Positions 17,107 to 26,214 of a stretch of 64,000 nt of DNA are shown in pieces. Source of the DNA: Castellaniella sp. (lineage in GTDB: Bacteria; Pseudomonadota; Gammaproteobacteria; Burkholderiales; Burkholderiaceae_B). Below the pieces are notes generated by a model that made no database searches, had not been told where the DNA came from, and saw only the letters and a program-made list of their open reading frames with translations. Position numbers and translations under genes: made by a program. Position 1 is the first letter of the stretch. Each line of letters starts with the position of its first letter. The stretch lies in NCBI RefSeq assembly GCF_034675845.1, contig NZ_JAUCCU010000002.1, positions 725,394 through 789,393 of the forward strand, in the 5' to 3' direction.

Positions 17107-18015
17107 CTATTCAATATTCTGTGCCTGTTCCCGCATCTGTTCGATCAACAGTTTCAGATCGATGGCGGCCTGGGTGACCGTCAGGGCCGCTGCTTTAGAG
17201 CCCAGGGTATTGGCTTCGCGGTTCATTTCCTGGAAGAGGAAATCCAGGCGCTTGCCGCTGCCGCGCGCGGCAGCCGGGTGGGTGCCGGCCAGGATATCGT
17301 GAAGTTCCTGCAAGTGAGAGCGCAGCCGGGTGAGTTCCTCGGCAACGTCCACTCGCAGGCCAAACAGACTGGCTTCCTGGGCAATGCGGGCGGTGAGTTC
17401 GGCCCCGCTGATGGCGGCAAAACCATCGGGGCTGGCGGCCAGCAGGGCGTCGCGCAGACGCAGGGCAATTTTGTCCTGATGCTGCTGTACCAATGCGGGC
17501 AGGTCCACCTCGACTTGGTCGACGATGGTGCTGATCTCGTGGGCCATGGCCTGCATGGCAGCGGCCAAGCGGGCGCCTTCGCGTTCGCGGGCGGTTTGGA
17601 ATTCAGTCAAGGCCTGGGTGCAGGCCTGCTGACATAAGGGCAGCCAGGTATCGGCGTCCAGGCCGTGCTGGGTCAGGCCCTGGCGGGGAAGCTCTGCCAA
17701 AGAGGGCGCGGGCAAGTCAGGAATCTGGCGTCGGGCCCAGGCCAGTTGCTCGGCCAAAGTGCGTACGGCTTGTTCATCAAAAGGACGCAAGGTGTCCTGG
17801 CCGCTGACGCTGTAGTTCAGGCGGACCTCGATCTTGCCGCGCAAAGCATGGCGGCTGACCAGATCACGCACCAGACCCTCCACGAAGCGCAGGTCTTCGG
17901 GGATGCGTAGATTAAGGTCCAGAAAACGATTATTGACGCTGCGGACCTCGATCGACAGGGCGCCTTGCTGGGCCTCCAGGCGGCTGGCGCCGAAAGCAGT
18001 CATGCTGCGGATCAT
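17107..18015 (-). CDS. YicC/YloC family endoribonuclease
   Basis: 302 residues from the ATG at 18015 (MIRSMTAFGASRLEAQQG), the conserved family start; an upstream in-frame start at 18087 would run into the divergent rph gene. The family signature VEVRSVNNRFLDLNLRIPE is seen as IEVRSVNNRFLDLNLRIPED, and the C-terminal DUF1732 part ends with FLFQEMNREANTLGSKA. YicC proteins are RNases reported to act on some small RNAs in E. coli. Divergent from rph, with 70 bases between. Confidence 0.92.
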   Translation of the reverse strand: MIRSMTAFGASRLEAQQGALSIEVRSVNNRFLDLNLRIPEDLRFVEGLVRDLVSRHALRGKIEVRLNYSVSGQDTLRPFDEQAVRTLAEQLAWARRQIPDLPAPSLAELPRQGLTQHGLDADTWLPLCQQACTQALTEFQTAREREGARLAAAMQAMAHEISTIVDQVEVDLPALVQQHQDKIALRLRDALLAASPDGFAAISGAELTARIAQEASLFGLRVDVAEELTRLRSHLQELHDILAGTHPAAARGSGKRLDFLFQEMNREANTLGSKAAALTVTQAAIDLKLLIEQMREQAQNIE

Positions 18016-18085
18016 CTGCTTGCTCTCGTGATTCTCTACAATAAGAGGATCATTGTAGTCTGCCCCTGATTCCGGAATTTCACTC

Positions 18086-18839
18086 ATGTCCCACTCTACT
18101 GAAACTCAGCCCCTGGTCCGCCCCTCTGGTCGGGCTGCCGATATCCTGCGTCCGATTCGTCTGCTGACGGGCTATACCCGCCATGCCGAAGGCTCCGTGC
18201 TGGCCTGCATGGGCGATACCCAGGTGTTGTGCAACGCCAGCGTGCTGTCCAAGGTGCCCCCCTTTTTGAAGGGCCAAGGGCAGGGCTGGGTGACCGCTGA
18301 ATACGGCATGCTGCCGCGCGCCACCCACACCCGGGGCGATCGCGAAGCCGCACGGGGCAAACAAAGTGGCCGCACCCAGGAAATTCAGCGCCTGATTGGG
18401 CGCAGCTTGCGGGCGGTATTTGATTTGTCCGCTTTGGGTGAACGTACCTTGCACCTGGATTGTGACGTATTGCAGGCTGATGGCGGCACGCGCTGCGCCA
18501 GCATCACGGGCGCCTGGGTAGCAGCCGCCCTCGCAGTGCGCGGCCTGCAGGCCCAGGGTCTGCTCAGTAGCGATCCCTTGCGTGGCCAGGTTGCCGCCGT
18601 GTCGGTCGGCCTGCATGGCGGCGCAGCGGTACTGGATCTGGACTATGCCGAAGATTCTCGCTGCGATACCGACATGAATGTCGTCATGACGGATGCGGGG
18701 GATTTTGTCGAAGTCCAGGGCACGGGCGAAGGGGGGCAGCTTCCAGCGCCAACAGCTGGATGCCTTGCTGGATCTGGCCGATGGAGGCATCCGACAGCTG
18801 ATTGTGGCACAGCGCCAGGCACTGGAGCAGGCGCAATGA
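18086..18839 (+). pseudogene. rph: Ribonuclease PH, frameshifted near the 3' end
   Basis: RNase PH trims tRNA 3' ends by phosphorolysis. The first 216 codons are normal (GDTQVLCNASV, PPFLKGQGQGWVTAEYGMLP, RATHTRGDREAARGKQSGRTQEIQRLIGR begins the active-site region). At a run of six G (18731-18736) the frame is lost: with five G the protein continues EGGSFQRQQLDALLDLADGG to a TGA at 18837-18839, giving 250 residues. As read, translation slips into the rdgB frame and would give a 454-residue fusion. The corrected stop overlaps the rdgB ATG by 4 bases, the usual coupling. Sequencing indel or a recent mutation (E. coli K-12 also has an rph frameshift). Confidence 0.85.
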
Positions 18840-19450
18840 CACGCGTGGTCCTCGCCTCGAACAATCCCGGAAAACTCAAGGAATTCTCCGCCAGCCTGGC
18901 GGCGGCAGGCATTGATATGCTGGCACAAGGCGCTTTAGGGGTGGCGGAGGCCGACGAGCCATTCAATACTTTCATTGAAAATGCGCTGGCCAAGGCGCGC
19001 CACGCCAGCCAGATCACGGGACTGCCCGCGCTGGCGGATGATTCGGGGCTGTGCGTGCAGGCCCTGGGTGGCGCGCCCGGCGTGCATTCGGCGCGTTACG
19101 CGGCGCTGGCCGATGGCACGCGCTCGGATGCCGCCAATAATGCCCGTTTGGTGGCGGATATGGCTGCGCACACGGACCGCCGTGGCTGCTATGTCGCGGT
19201 GCTGGTTTATGTGCGCCGTGCAGATGACCCGCGCCCGATTGTGGTCGAAGGTATCTGGGATGGCGAGATTCTGGACCAGCCTCGGGGGAGCAATGGCTTT
19301 GGTTATGATCCCTATTTCTATCTGCCCGATCTGGGCATGACCGCCGCCGAACTTCCGCTTGAGCAGAAAAATCAACTGAGTCACCGTGCGCGCGCCTTGC
19401 GTGCTTTGCTGCAGGCGTTGCGCAGCGAATATGCGGCGCCAACGCATTAA
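18836..19450 (+). CDS. rdgB: RdgB/HAM1 non-canonical purine NTP pyrophosphatase
   Basis: 204 residues from the ATG at 18836. RdgB hydrolyses dITP, dHAPTP and XTP to monophosphates, keeping deaminated purines out of DNA. The N-terminal SNNPGKLKEF motif, the ENALAKARHASQ segment, ADDSGLCVQALGGAPGVHSARY and GFGYDPYFYLPDLGMT near the C-terminus are diagnostic. It overlaps rph by 4 bases and is followed after 11 bases by hemW. Confidence 0.95.
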   Translation: MTRVVLASNNPGKLKEFSASLAAAGIDMLAQGALGVAEADEPFNTFIENALAKARHASQITGLPALADDSGLCVQALGGAPGVHSARYAALADGTRSDAANNARLVADMAAHTDRRGCYVAVLVYVRRADDPRPIVVEGIWDGEILDQPRGSNGFGYDPYFYLPDLGMTAAELPLEQKNQLSHRARALRALLQALRSEYAAPTH

Positions 19451-19461
19451 AAGGCCGATCC

Positions 19462-20682
19462 GTGAAAAAATTAGTGCGTGTGCCGCAGCCCGAACCCGAT
19501 ACCGGTGGCAAGCCCGGGGTCAGGGGACGGCCCGGCCTGGCTGCATTGCCTCCTCTGTCTATCTATGTGCACGTGCCTTGGTGTGTGCATAAATGTCCCT
19601 ATTGTGATTTCAATTCGCACGAACGCAGTGGCGAGCTGCCCGAACAGGCATATCTGCAGGCCCTGCAGGCGGATTTGGAACAAGCCTTGCCGGATGTCTG
19701 GGGACGGCCAGTATCGACCGTCTTTTTCGGGGGCGGCACCCCCAGCTTGCTGTCGGCGGATGCCGTCGACCAGATCATCAGCCTGCTGCGGGCGACCCTC
19801 AGTCTGCCGCCGGATGCGGAGATCACGCTGGAAGCCAATCCAGGCACCGCAGAGGCGGCGCGGTTCCAGGCTTATGCCCAGGCAGGGGTGAACCGGATTT
19901 CCCTGGGCATCCAAAGCTTCAATGACGATAAGCTGCGCCGATTGGGGCGCATCCATGATGCCGCCCAGGCGCGTGCCGCCATCGAGATGGCCCAGCAGGC
20001 CGTCGAGCGCGTGAATCTGGACCTGATGTTTGCCCTGCCCGAGCAGACCCTGGCTCAATGCGAGCAAGACCTGCGCGAGGCCCTGGCTTTTCAGACAGAG
20101 CACTTGTCGCTGTACCACCTGACGCTGGAGCCCAATACGGTATTTGCCAAATATCCGCCACCTGTGCCGGGCGACGAACTGAGCGCCACCATGCAGGACC
20201 GGGTGGCCGAGCTTGCCGCGGCTGCAGGCCTGGATCGCTACGAGGTTTCCGCCTATGCCAAGCCAGGTCAGGCCTGCCTGCATAATCTGAACTATTGGCA
20301 ATTTGGGGATTACCTGGGCATAGGGCCAGGCGCACATTCAAAGATTTCCTTCCAGAATCGCATCATCCGCCAGGCCAGGGCTCGTATGCCTGATGCCTGG
20401 ATGCGGCTGGCCCAAGAGCACACGGGCAAGCACATCGTCGAACAACGCGAATTGAACCACCAGGACCTGGGCTTCGAGTTCATGCTGAATGCCCTGAGGC
20501 TACGTCATGGCGTAGAAGGCGGCCTGTTCATCGAGCGCACCGGGCTGTCGTTGATGACGCTTTTGCCGGCCATGCGTCGGGCCGTCGACAAAGGCTTACT
20601 GAAGCCCGGTCTGGATCGTGTCCAGGCCACGGACCAAGGCTGGCGGTTCCTGAATGATTTGCAGATGGAATTTTTAGCCTGA
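19462..20682 (+). CDS. hemW: HemW radical SAM haem chaperone (HemN-like)
   Basis: 406 residues. The radical SAM cluster ligands are Cys41, Cys45 and Cys48 (CVHKCPYCDFNSH), with the CPYCDF form typical of HemW rather than the CxxxCxxCxC of HemN. Further family segments: FFGGGTPSLL and GVNRISLGIQSF. HemW binds haem and is thought to deliver it to respiratory enzymes; earlier annotations call it oxygen-independent coproporphyrinogen oxidase. The first 30 residues are a variable polar extension. It follows rdgB closely, as in many proteobacteria. Confidence 0.93.
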   Translation: MKKLVRVPQPEPDTGGKPGVRGRPGLAALPPLSIYVHVPWCVHKCPYCDFNSHERSGELPEQAYLQALQADLEQALPDVWGRPVSTVFFGGGTPSLLSADAVDQIISLLRATLSLPPDAEITLEANPGTAEAARFQAYAQAGVNRISLGIQSFNDDKLRRLGRIHDAAQARAAIEMAQQAVERVNLDLMFALPEQTLAQCEQDLREALAFQTEHLSLYHLTLEPNTVFAKYPPPVPGDELSATMQDRVAELAAAAGLDRYEVSAYAKPGQACLHNLNYWQFGDYLGIGPGAHSKISFQNRIIRQARARMPDAWMRLAQEHTGKHIVEQRELNHQDLGFEFMLNALRLRHGVEGGLFIERTGLSLMTLLPAMRRAVDKGLLKPGLDRVQATDQGWRFLNDLQMEFLA

Positions 20683-20701
20683 TCGAATTCGGTGCGGATT
20701 A

Positions 20702-20750
20702 AAATCTAAAATGGTGCATATCAAATCTGGATGTGTTCCATTTTGGTGCA
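20702..20750 (+). promoter_or_regulatory. Two NtrC-binding sites (glnA enhancer)
   Basis: Consensus TGCACCA-WWW-TGGTGCA. The second site (20734-20750, TGTTCCATTTTGGTGCA) matches 15 of 17. The first (20702-20718, AAATCTAAAATGGTGCA) has a full right half and a weak left half. Their centres are 32 bases apart, the same spacing as the E. coli glnA enhancer pair, and they lie upstream of a sigma-54 promoter. Confidence 0.75.
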
Positions 20751-20789
20751 AATATGATTTATTTGTACCTTAACGGCAGATTGTGAATC

Positions 20790-20805
20790 TGGCACGGAAT
20801 TTGCT
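20790..20805 (+). promoter_or_regulatory. Sigma-54 promoter of glnA
   Basis: TGGCACGGAATTTGCT is an exact fit to the -24/-12 consensus TGGCAC-N5-TTGCW. The start of transcription is expected about 12 bases downstream, giving a leader of about 60 bases before the glnA ATG. With the upstream NtrC sites this indicates nitrogen-limitation control. Confidence 0.92.
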
Positions 20806-20876
20806 TAATTTAAAAAGCGGATCTCAAGCACCAATCCGCTTCTACCTTTTCATATATTTTTGGCGCAGGAGCCCTC

Positions 20877-22289
20877 ATGTCCACCCCAGAAAACGTCATT
20901 CAGCTCATTGCCGAGCGCGAAGTCACCTTCGTGGATTTTCGCTTTACCGATACCCTGGGTCGGGAACACCACCTGACCGTCCCTGCCAGCCAGGTGGATG
21001 AGGACCGGATGGAGTCCGGCGTGGCTTTCGACGGGTCATCCTTGCCCGGCTGGAAGGGCATCGAGGCCTCGGATATGGTGCTGATTCCCGATGCGACCTC
21101 AGCGCGCATGGACCCTTTCCGCGAGGAGTCCACCCTGATTCTGACCTGCGATGTGGTCGAACCCTCTGACCTCAAGGGGTATGACCGCGACCCACGCTCG
21201 CTGGCACGCCGCGCCGAGGCTTACCTGAAATCCAGCGGGCTGGGCGATACCGCTTATTTTGGCCCAGAGCCAGAATTCTTCGTCTTCGATGGCATCAGTT
21301 GGAAGGCCGATATGTCCGGCAGTTTCGTCAAAATCCATTCCAACGAAGGGGCCTGGTCCAATGCCGATGATGCCAACGGCACCAATCTGGGCTACCGGCC
21401 AGCCATCAAGGGCGGCTACGTGCCAGTGCCGCCGATTGACTCTTTTGCCGACATGCGCTCGGAGATGTGCCTGTTGATGGAACAAATGGGCGTGCCCGTG
21501 GAAATCCATCACCACGAAGTCGGTAACTGCGGCCAGCTGGAAATCGGCACCCGGTTCTCTACGCTGGTGCAGCGTGCCGACTGGACTCAAATCATGAAGT
21601 ACGTGATTCGCAACGTCGCCCATGTTTACGGCAAGACGGCGACTTTCATGCCAAAGCCTGTGGTGGGGGATAACGGTTCGGGCATGCACGTACACCAGTC
21701 CATCTGGAAGGACGGCCAAAACCTGTTCGCCGGCAATGGCTATGGCGGTCTGTCCGAATTTGCGCTGTACTACATCGGCGGCATTATTCATCATGCCCGC
21801 GCCTTGAATGCCATCACGAACCCAGGCACGAACTCCTACAAGCGTCTGGTGCCGCACTACGAGGCCCCCGTCAAACTGGCCTATTCAGCGCGCAATCGCT
21901 CGGCCTCCATTCGCATTCCCTACGTCAGCAACCCCAAGGCACGGCGCGTCGAAGCGCGTTTCCCGGACCCCTTGGCCAATCCCTATCTGGCATTTTCGGC
22001 ACTGATGATGGCCGGCCTGGATGGGGTGCAGAACAAAATCCATCCGGGCGATCCCGCAGATAAAAACCTGTATGACCTGCCACCCGAGGAAGACGCCAAG
22101 ATCCCGACCGTTTGCTCATCGCTGGAGCAGGCCCTGGAAGCGCTGGATCGGGATCGGGAGTTCCTGACCCGGGGCGGGGTGTTCAGCAATGACTTGCTGG
22201 ATGCCTATCTCGATCTGAAGGCCGTCGAACTCGATCGTCTGCGGGTAACACCGCACCCGGTTGAATTCGATATGTATTACGCGCTCTGA
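20877..22289 (+). CDS. glnA: Glutamine synthetase type I
   Basis: 470 residues, normal for GSI-beta. It makes glutamine from glutamate, ammonia and ATP. The N-terminal beta-grasp domain has VAFDGSSLPGWKGIEASDM; the catalytic domain has the MPKPVVGDNGSGMHVHQS loop and NRSASIRIP. The adenylylation site tyrosine is present in KNLYDLPPEE, so activity is likely tuned by GlnE. GGAG lies just upstream of the ATG. ntrB follows after 9 bases. Confidence 0.97.
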   Translation: MSTPENVIQLIAEREVTFVDFRFTDTLGREHHLTVPASQVDEDRMESGVAFDGSSLPGWKGIEASDMVLIPDATSARMDPFREESTLILTCDVVEPSDLKGYDRDPRSLARRAEAYLKSSGLGDTAYFGPEPEFFVFDGISWKADMSGSFVKIHSNEGAWSNADDANGTNLGYRPAIKGGYVPVPPIDSFADMRSEMCLLMEQMGVPVEIHHHEVGNCGQLEIGTRFSTLVQRADWTQIMKYVIRNVAHVYGKTATFMPKPVVGDNGSGMHVHQSIWKDGQNLFAGNGYGGLSEFALYYIGGIIHHARALNAITNPGTNSYKRLVPHYEAPVKLAYSARNRSASIRIPYVSNPKARRVEARFPDPLANPYLAFSALMMAGLDGVQNKIHPGDPADKNLYDLPPEEDAKIPTVCSSLEQALEALDRDREFLTRGGVFSNDLLDAYLDLKAVELDRLRVTPHPVEFDMYYAL

Positions 22290-22298
22290 CCCTATCCC

Positions 22299-23252
22299 AT
22301 GGACCCGTCCGGCTTCGAAATACTGCAAACAGCGGTTTTGCTGCTGGACGAGTCCGGCCGGATTCGTTTTGCCAATGCTGCGGCAGAGACTTTGCTGGGG
22401 GTTTCGCGCCGCCAATTGCATGGCCAGGCGGCGGCGCCATATTTGGCTGATCAGACCAGTTTCCTGAAGACGCCACTGTCGTCGCCCCCCTGGGCCTGGT
22501 TGTTGGAAATTCCCGTCCACCAAGGCGGGCGTTATGAAGACCGCCTGCAGGCCCTGGCTGACCAGGCCGCCCAGCGCGAAACCCTGCGCAATCTGGCCCA
22601 TGAAGTCCGCAATCCCCTGGCTGGCCTGCGTGCGGCGGCCCAGCTGTTGGACATGGAGCTCACACGCGATGATTTGCATGATTACACCCGAGTCATCATC
22701 GAGGAAGCAGACCGCCTTGCCGATCTGGTCACTCGTCTGGTGTCGCCGCAGCGTCAGGATTTTGAGCCAATACAGTTCAATATTCACGAAATCTGCGAAC
22801 GTGTCCTGGCTTTGATCGAGCTTGAATTCGGCCAGCAGTTGACCGTGATCCGGGATTACGACGCTTCGGCGCCGGATATCTGGGCTGATCGGGATCGTCT
22901 GCTGCAAGCTTTGTTGAATGTGGTACGCAATGCCGCCCAGGCCCTGACTGAAGCAGAGGCCGTGCAGGCGCCTACTTTGCAGCTGCGCACCCGCATCCTG
23001 CATCAACCTGTCCTGCTGCAGGGTCAGCACCGGCTGGGCTTGCTGCTGGGGGTCATGGACAATGGCCCTGGCGTACCTGTGGCCTTGCAGGACAAAGTCT
23101 TCCATCCGCTGGTGACAGGGCGCGCACAGGGCAGCGGGCTGGGCTTGAACCTCGCCCAGGCTTGCTTGCAACAGCACGGCGGTGTACTGGAATTCGACTC
23201 ACAGCCCGGCCTCACGGAGTTTCGTTTCTTGCTGCCCCTGGACAGGCCATGA
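22299..23252 (+). CDS. glnL: Nitrogen regulation sensor kinase NtrB
   Basis: 317 residues. An N-terminal PAS domain (about 1-85) is followed by the dimerisation H-box NLAHEVRNPLAGLRAAAQLL with the phosphorylated His, then the ATPase domain with DNGPGVP and GSGLGLNLAQ. NtrB phosphorylates NtrC under nitrogen limitation and is controlled by PII. No membrane segment, as expected. Its end overlaps the ntrC start by 4 bases. Confidence 0.95.
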   Translation: MDPSGFEILQTAVLLLDESGRIRFANAAAETLLGVSRRQLHGQAAAPYLADQTSFLKTPLSSPPWAWLLEIPVHQGGRYEDRLQALADQAAQRETLRNLAHEVRNPLAGLRAAAQLLDMELTRDDLHDYTRVIIEEADRLADLVTRLVSPQRQDFEPIQFNIHEICERVLALIELEFGQQLTVIRDYDASAPDIWADRDRLLQALLNVVRNAAQALTEAEAVQAPTLQLRTRILHQPVLLQGQHRLGLLLGVMDNGPGVPVALQDKVFHPLVTGRAQGSGLGLNLAQACLQQHGGVLEFDSQPGLTEFRFLLPLDRP

Positions 23253-24829
23253 AATCAATCTGGATTCTGGATGACGAGCCAGGCATGCGCTGGGTGCTGG
23301 AAAAAGCCCTGGATAAATCAGGCTGGCCCGTGCGCTGCTTTACCGACGGCCATGCGCTGGTTCGAGCCATCGAGGACTTATCCTCGGCCGAAGACTCCCA
23401 GGCACCGGCGGTGCTGGTATCGGATGTACGCATGCCCGGCCTGGATGGCTTTCAGGTCCTCAGCCGCGTCAAGGCGAGCCTGCCGACGCTGCCGGTCATT
23501 CTGATGACTGCCTATACCGACCTGGACACCACGGTGGCTGCATTTTCCCAAGGGGTTTTTGACTATCTGGCCAAGCCTTTTGATATACAGGCTGCGCTTG
23601 CCCTGATTGCCCGGGCGGCGGGCAGTACACAGGGCAAACCGGCCGAAACATCGCTGGCGCCGGGCCTGATTCGCCAGATCCAGCCAATGCCCCAGCCTGT
23701 GGGCGATACGGGTTTATTGTTGCCTTCCAAGTCCCAGGCCATGCAGGAGGTCTTTCGCGCCATCGGCAGGCTGGCCAGATCCAGCGCGACCGTCCTGATC
23801 ACGGGCGAATCCGGCACCGGCAAAGAACTGGTCGCCAGTGCGCTGCACCAGCACAGCAGTCAGGCATCGGGGCCATTCATTGCCGTCAATGCGGCCGCCA
23901 TTCCCCGGGATCTGCTGGAAGCAGAGCTGTTTGGCCACGAGCGTGGCGCGTTCACGGGTGCCGTCCAGATGCGCCGAGGCCGTTTCGAAGAGGCCGACGG
24001 CGGGACTTTGTTCCTCGATGAGATCGGCGATATGCCGGCTGAGCTGCAAACCCGACTGCTGCGCGTGCTGTCCGAGAGCAGTTTTTACAGAGTAGGGGGG
24101 AGCCGTCCGATCAAGGTCAAAGTCCGGGTCGTCGCCGCCACCCACCAGCCCCTGGAAGATCGGGTCATGCAGGGACGTTTTCGGGCGGACTTGTTTCACC
24201 GGCTGAATGTCATCCGCCTGCGCCTGCCGCCATTGCGACAGCGTCCGGAAGACATAGAATTGCTGGCCCAGCAATTTCTGCAGCAGGCAGCAAAGCAACT
24301 GCAGGTGCCTGTACGCATCCTCAGCCCCCAGGCCTTGCAGGCTTTGCAGCGGTTTCAGTATCCCGGCAATATCCGCCAACTGGAAAATATCTGCCAATGG
24401 CTGACCGTCATGAGCCATGAAGCCTGGGTCCGGGCCGAGGATCTGCCCCCCGAGGTTCTGAACACTGGCGATCCGGCGGCACGCACCGCCCCGACGGCGG
24501 CCAATGCACGCGTTCCGGGTGCGATAGATGCACCATCATCATCAAGCGCCGTCCCGCCCGGTGCCGGGCCTGCGGGTACTTGGCAGCAGGCGCTGGCTGT
24601 CCAGGCAGCCGCCAGCTTGTCGCAGCATCGCCCCGATGTCTACGAAAGCCTGCGCGGTGAGTTCGATCGGGTCCTGCTGCGCCAGGCGCTATTGCATGCG
24701 GAGGGCCAGCGGGGGCGGGCAGCCGCCATGCTGGGGATAGGGCGCAATACCCTGACGCGCAAAGCCCAGGCACTGGCGCTGGATGCGGCCGCATCGGGCG
24801 ATGGCTCGACTTATCCCGATGCTCCTTAG
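23249..24829 (+). CDS. glnG: Nitrogen regulator NtrC, sigma-54 activator
   Basis: 526 residues from the ATG at 23249; the frame is open earlier but that lies inside ntrB. The receiver domain has Asp59 (LVSDVRMPGLDG). The AAA+ domain has Walker A GESGTGKE and the sigma-54 contact loop GAFTGA. The C-terminus carries a Fis-type helix-turn-helix (GQRGRAAAMLGIGRNTLTRK). A Pro/Ala-rich linker of about 50 residues (near 415-460) makes it longer than the E. coli protein (469). It presumably acts at the sites upstream of glnA. Confidence 0.95.
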   Translation: MKSIWILDDEPGMRWVLEKALDKSGWPVRCFTDGHALVRAIEDLSSAEDSQAPAVLVSDVRMPGLDGFQVLSRVKASLPTLPVILMTAYTDLDTTVAAFSQGVFDYLAKPFDIQAALALIARAAGSTQGKPAETSLAPGLIRQIQPMPQPVGDTGLLLPSKSQAMQEVFRAIGRLARSSATVLITGESGTGKELVASALHQHSSQASGPFIAVNAAAIPRDLLEAELFGHERGAFTGAVQMRRGRFEEADGGTLFLDEIGDMPAELQTRLLRVLSESSFYRVGGSRPIKVKVRVVAATHQPLEDRVMQGRFRADLFHRLNVIRLRLPPLRQRPEDIELLAQQFLQQAAKQLQVPVRILSPQALQALQRFQYPGNIRQLENICQWLTVMSHEAWVRAEDLPPEVLNTGDPAARTAPTAANARVPGAIDAPSSSSAVPPGAGPAGTWQQALAVQAAASLSQHRPDVYESLRGEFDRVLLRQALLHAEGQRGRAAAMLGIGRNTLTRKAQALALDAAASGDGSTYPDAP

Positions 24830-24958
24830 TACAATGGGTTGAAAACGGCCTGAGCTTGAGCCAAATCAAGCAAATCCCCACAGTCTGTCAGGCTAGGGCT
24901 TGTACTAAGCCCTTCAGGCCTTACCATATACGTATCGACTGCATCTCTATTCCCTGAC

Positions 24959-25735
24959 ATGGCCGCCTTTATTTCCGAGCAAGTCCTTAGCGTGCACCAC
25001 TGGAACGACACGCTGTTCTCCTTTAAGACCACGCGCGATCCCGGTCTGCGTTTTCATAATGGGCATTTCCTCATGCTGGGCCTGGAGGTCGAGGGCAAGC
25101 CCTTGATGCGTGCCTACAGCATTGCCAGCGCCAACCACGAAGAAAACCTTGAATTCTTCAGCATCAAGGTCCCCAATGGTCCGTTGACATCGCGTCTGCA
25201 GCATTTGCAGCCAGGCGATGCTGTCCTGGTCAGCAAAAAGCCCGTGGGCACCCTGGTGGCGGACGACCTGAAACCAGGAAAGCACTTGTACCTGTTTGCC
25301 ACGGGCACGGGCCTGGCGCCGTTTCTCAGCATCATCAAAGACCCCGACGTCTATGACCGTTTCGACAAGATCATTCTGATGCATGGGGTGCGCTTTACCA
25401 GTGAACTGGCCTATGCCGACTACATCACCCAGGAACTTCCCCAGGACGAATATCTGGGCGAAATGGTGCGTGAAAAGCTGATTTATTACCCGACTGTCAC
25501 CCGCGAACCCTATATTCACCAGGGTCGTTTGACCACCTTGGTCGAAAGCGGACAGTTATTTACCGATATCGGCCTGCCGCCACTGGACCCCGCCCGGGAT
25601 CGTGCCATGATCTGCGGCAGCCCCGCCATGCTGACGGATATTCGCGCCATGCTGGATGCCCGGGGCTTTGTGGTGTCGCCTGGGGTCGGCGAGCCCGGTG
25701 ACTATGTTTACGAACGCGCCTTTGCCGAAAAATAA
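24959..25735 (+). CDS. fpr: Ferredoxin/flavodoxin-NADP+ reductase
   Basis: 258 residues. It transfers electrons between NADPH and ferredoxin or flavodoxin through FAD. The FAD site motif RAYSIASA and the NADP-binding FATGTGLAPFLSI are present, and the C-terminus ends in YVYERAFAEK, as in the FpR subclass of bacterial enzymes. Stands alone with 129 bases upstream. Size equals the E. coli Fpr class (248) and matches betaproteobacterial homologues. Confidence 0.93.
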   Translation: MAAFISEQVLSVHHWNDTLFSFKTTRDPGLRFHNGHFLMLGLEVEGKPLMRAYSIASANHEENLEFFSIKVPNGPLTSRLQHLQPGDAVLVSKKPVGTLVADDLKPGKHLYLFATGTGLAPFLSIIKDPDVYDRFDKIILMHGVRFTSELAYADYITQELPQDEYLGEMVREKLIYYPTVTREPYIHQGRLTTLVESGQLFTDIGLPPLDPARDRAMICGSPAMLTDIRAMLDARGFVVSPGVGEPGDYVYERAFAEK

Positions 25736-25805
25736 GGGATCTTTTGTTCTTCGCTATTGATTGGTAGAATCCGATAGTTGTATAACTTAATTCAGGACAG
25801 CCCTC

Positions 25806-26192
25806 ATGAGCAAAGAAATCATTCACACCGACAAGGCCCCGGCAGCGGTCGGTCCGTACTCCCAGGCGGTTAGCACCACAGCGGGCCGTCTGGTGTTTCT
25901 GTCCGGTCAGATCGGCCTGGAACCCGGCACCGGCGAACTCGTCTCGGAAAACTTCGAAGGCCAGGTGCGCCAGTCCTTTACCAACATGCAGGCCGTCATC
26001 CAGGCAGCAGGCGGGACGCTGGACAATGTCGTCAAGCTCACCTTGTTTTTGACTGACCTCAGCAAGTTCGCCAGCGCCAACGCCATCATGGCCGAGATCA
26101 TTCCGCAGCCCTATCCGGCCCGTTCCACCATCGGCGTGGCCAGCCTGCCCAAAGGCGCCCAATTCGAGGTCGAAGCCATTCTGGCGCTCTGA
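25806..26192 (+). CDS. ridA: RidA family enamine/imine deaminase
   Basis: 128 residues, the standard size. RidA hydrolyses reactive enamines such as 2-aminoacrylate made by PLP enzymes. The N-terminal KAPAAVGPYSQAV and the C-terminal PYPARSTIGVASLPKGAQFE contain the conserved Tyr and the catalytic Arg. Good Shine-Dalgarno-like AGGACAG before the ATG. It is followed after 22 bases by recG. Confidence 0.94.
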   Translation: MSKEIIHTDKAPAAVGPYSQAVSTTAGRLVFLSGQIGLEPGTGELVSENFEGQVRQSFTNMQAVIQAAGGTLDNVVKLTLFLTDLSKFASANAIMAEIIPQPYPARSTIGVASLPKGAQFEVEAILAL

Positions 26193-26214
26193 TCGGGCTG
26201 GGTTTTCCCGTCAG

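Noticed and set aside
18086..19450. A natural Rph-RdgB fusion protein of 454 residues
   Set aside because: The join is unlike either family, and removing one G restores both proteins with an ATGA overlap, so a frameshift is a better explanation.
22116..23177. 353-codon minus-strand frame
   Set aside because: Antisense to ntrB, whose histidine kinase motifs are intact.
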